Shown here: positions 6,874 to 7,075 of the stretch, piece by piece
How the letters are laid out: each line of letters opens with the position of its first letter
How positions within the stretch are numbered: position 1 is the stretch's first letter
NCBI GenBank assembly: GCA_021828525.1
Contig: JAJZGM010000062.1
Location: 1 to 7,075, forward strand
Direction: 5' to 3'
Length of the DNA: 7,075 nt
From: Nitrospirota bacterium
Lineage (GTDB): Bacteria > Nitrospirota > Leptospirillia > Leptospirillales > Leptospirillaceae
Notes under the pieces: generated by a model
The model's database searches: none
Told to the model about the DNA's origin: nothing
The model's input: the letters and a program-made list of their open reading frames with translations, nothing else
Program-made: the position numbers and the translations under genes

Positions 6874-7075
6874 TCAGTGCCCCCCCCCGGCCCCGGAAAC
6901 CAGAAGGGCCTGGTATCCTTTCTCGTCAAGGAGGGAGTTCCACTGCGCGGGATCATCCACGCGGAGTTCGAAGATCCAGCCGGCCCCATAGGGATCTGAG
7001 TTTACCAGGGCAGGATTTGATTCGATGGCGCTGTTTACCGCCACGACCTCTCCTCCCATGGGAGCATAGATCGAA
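6874..7075 (-). CDS. gcvH: Glycine cleavage system H protein (N-terminus cut by window edge)
   Basis: The C-terminal 67 residues of GcvH, the lipoylated carrier that moves the aminomethyl group between the P, T and L proteins. The visible part begins SIYAPMGGEVVAVN, which matches the strand after the lipoyl-lysine hairpin, and continues through NSDPYGAGWIFELRV and the final helix NSLLDEKGYQALL. The lipoyl-lysine itself would lie a few residues upstream, outside the window. The protein ends SGAGGGH, with the three glycines encoded by a run of nine G. The stop is 4 nt before gcvPA. A gcvT gene may lie beyond the right edge, as in other gcv operons, but is not in view. Confidence 0.93.
   Translation of the reverse strand, partial: SIYAPMGGEVVAVNSAIESNPALVNSDPYGAGWIFELRVDDPAQWNSLLDEKGYQALLVSGAGGGH
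6880..6888 (-). repeat. G9 homopolymer tract at the 3' end of gcvH
   Basis: Nine consecutive G on the coding strand encode the three glycines near the end of GcvH, 7 nt before a GCG-ATG start of gcvPA. Loss of one G, or gain of two, would bypass the gcvH stop and continue in frame into gcvPA. Such tracts are prone to slippage in replication and transcription and to sequencing error. Confidence 0.85.

Noticed and set aside
6870..6989. N-terminal extension of GcvPA to an ATG at 6989
   Set aside because: The extra 40 residues overlap gcvH in another frame and do not resemble GcvPA; the ATG at 6869 gives the normal family start.
1..7075. CRISPR array, tRNA/rRNA gene, insertion sequence or defence system
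   Set aside because: No repeat-spacer pattern, RNA gene signature, transposase or nuclease-like protein was seen; nearly all of the sequence is taken up by the eight minus-strand genes.

Overview
The window is a compact run of eight bacterial protein genes, all read on the minus strand (right to left) with at most 78 nt between neighbours. In transcription order they are: glycine cleavage H protein (cut by the right edge), GcvPA, GcvPB, a lipoate-ligase/octanoyltransferase family protein, a small protein resembling the front segment of some HD-GYP proteins, an HDOD-domain protein, epoxyqueuosine reductase QueG, and a sigma-54-type AAA+ activator (cut by the left edge). No RNA gene, mobile element, CRISPR array or classical terminator is visible. 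No stretch of 300 bases lacks a gene.

The DNA is moderately high in GC, by eye in the upper 50s percent. It uses ATG and GTG starts with recognisable GGAG-type ribosome binding sites. Glycine decarboxylase is split into PA and PB, as in many thermophiles, Gram-positives and deep-branching or chemolithotrophic Gram-negatives, rather than being one enterobacterial-type GcvP. Together with a sigma-54 activator and an HDOD protein, this suggests a free-living, non-enterobacterial bacterium. A Nitrospirota relative such as Leptospirillum would fit, but that is a guess and the sequence alone does not prove it.

Region by region: 7075-3973 is the glycine cleavage block (gcvH-gcvPA-gcvPB); the T protein is not in view and may lie beyond the right edge. 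At 3956-3249 a BPL/LPL-fold protein follows only 16 nt after gcvPB, well placed to attach the lipoyl or octanoyl group to GcvH. At 3280-1952 come two genes with signalling-type sequences. They are in the same reading frame, separated by one TGA and 26 open codons, so they look like one protein split in two. At 1935-940 is queG, the last step of queuosine tRNA modification, and 867-1 is a receiver-less sigma-54 activator. The first four genes form one functional unit: lipoylated H protein shuttling aminomethyl groups, the PA/PB decarboxylase, and the lipoyl-attachment enzyme. The last four are linked by spacing and orientation; a shared function cannot be read from the sequence.

I did not find a convincing undescribed system. 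The most useful leads are the in-frame TGA between the small protein and the HDOD protein, the G9 tract at the end of gcvH where loss of one base would fuse GcvH to GcvPA, and the reduced lipoate-ligase-like protein in the gcv operon.
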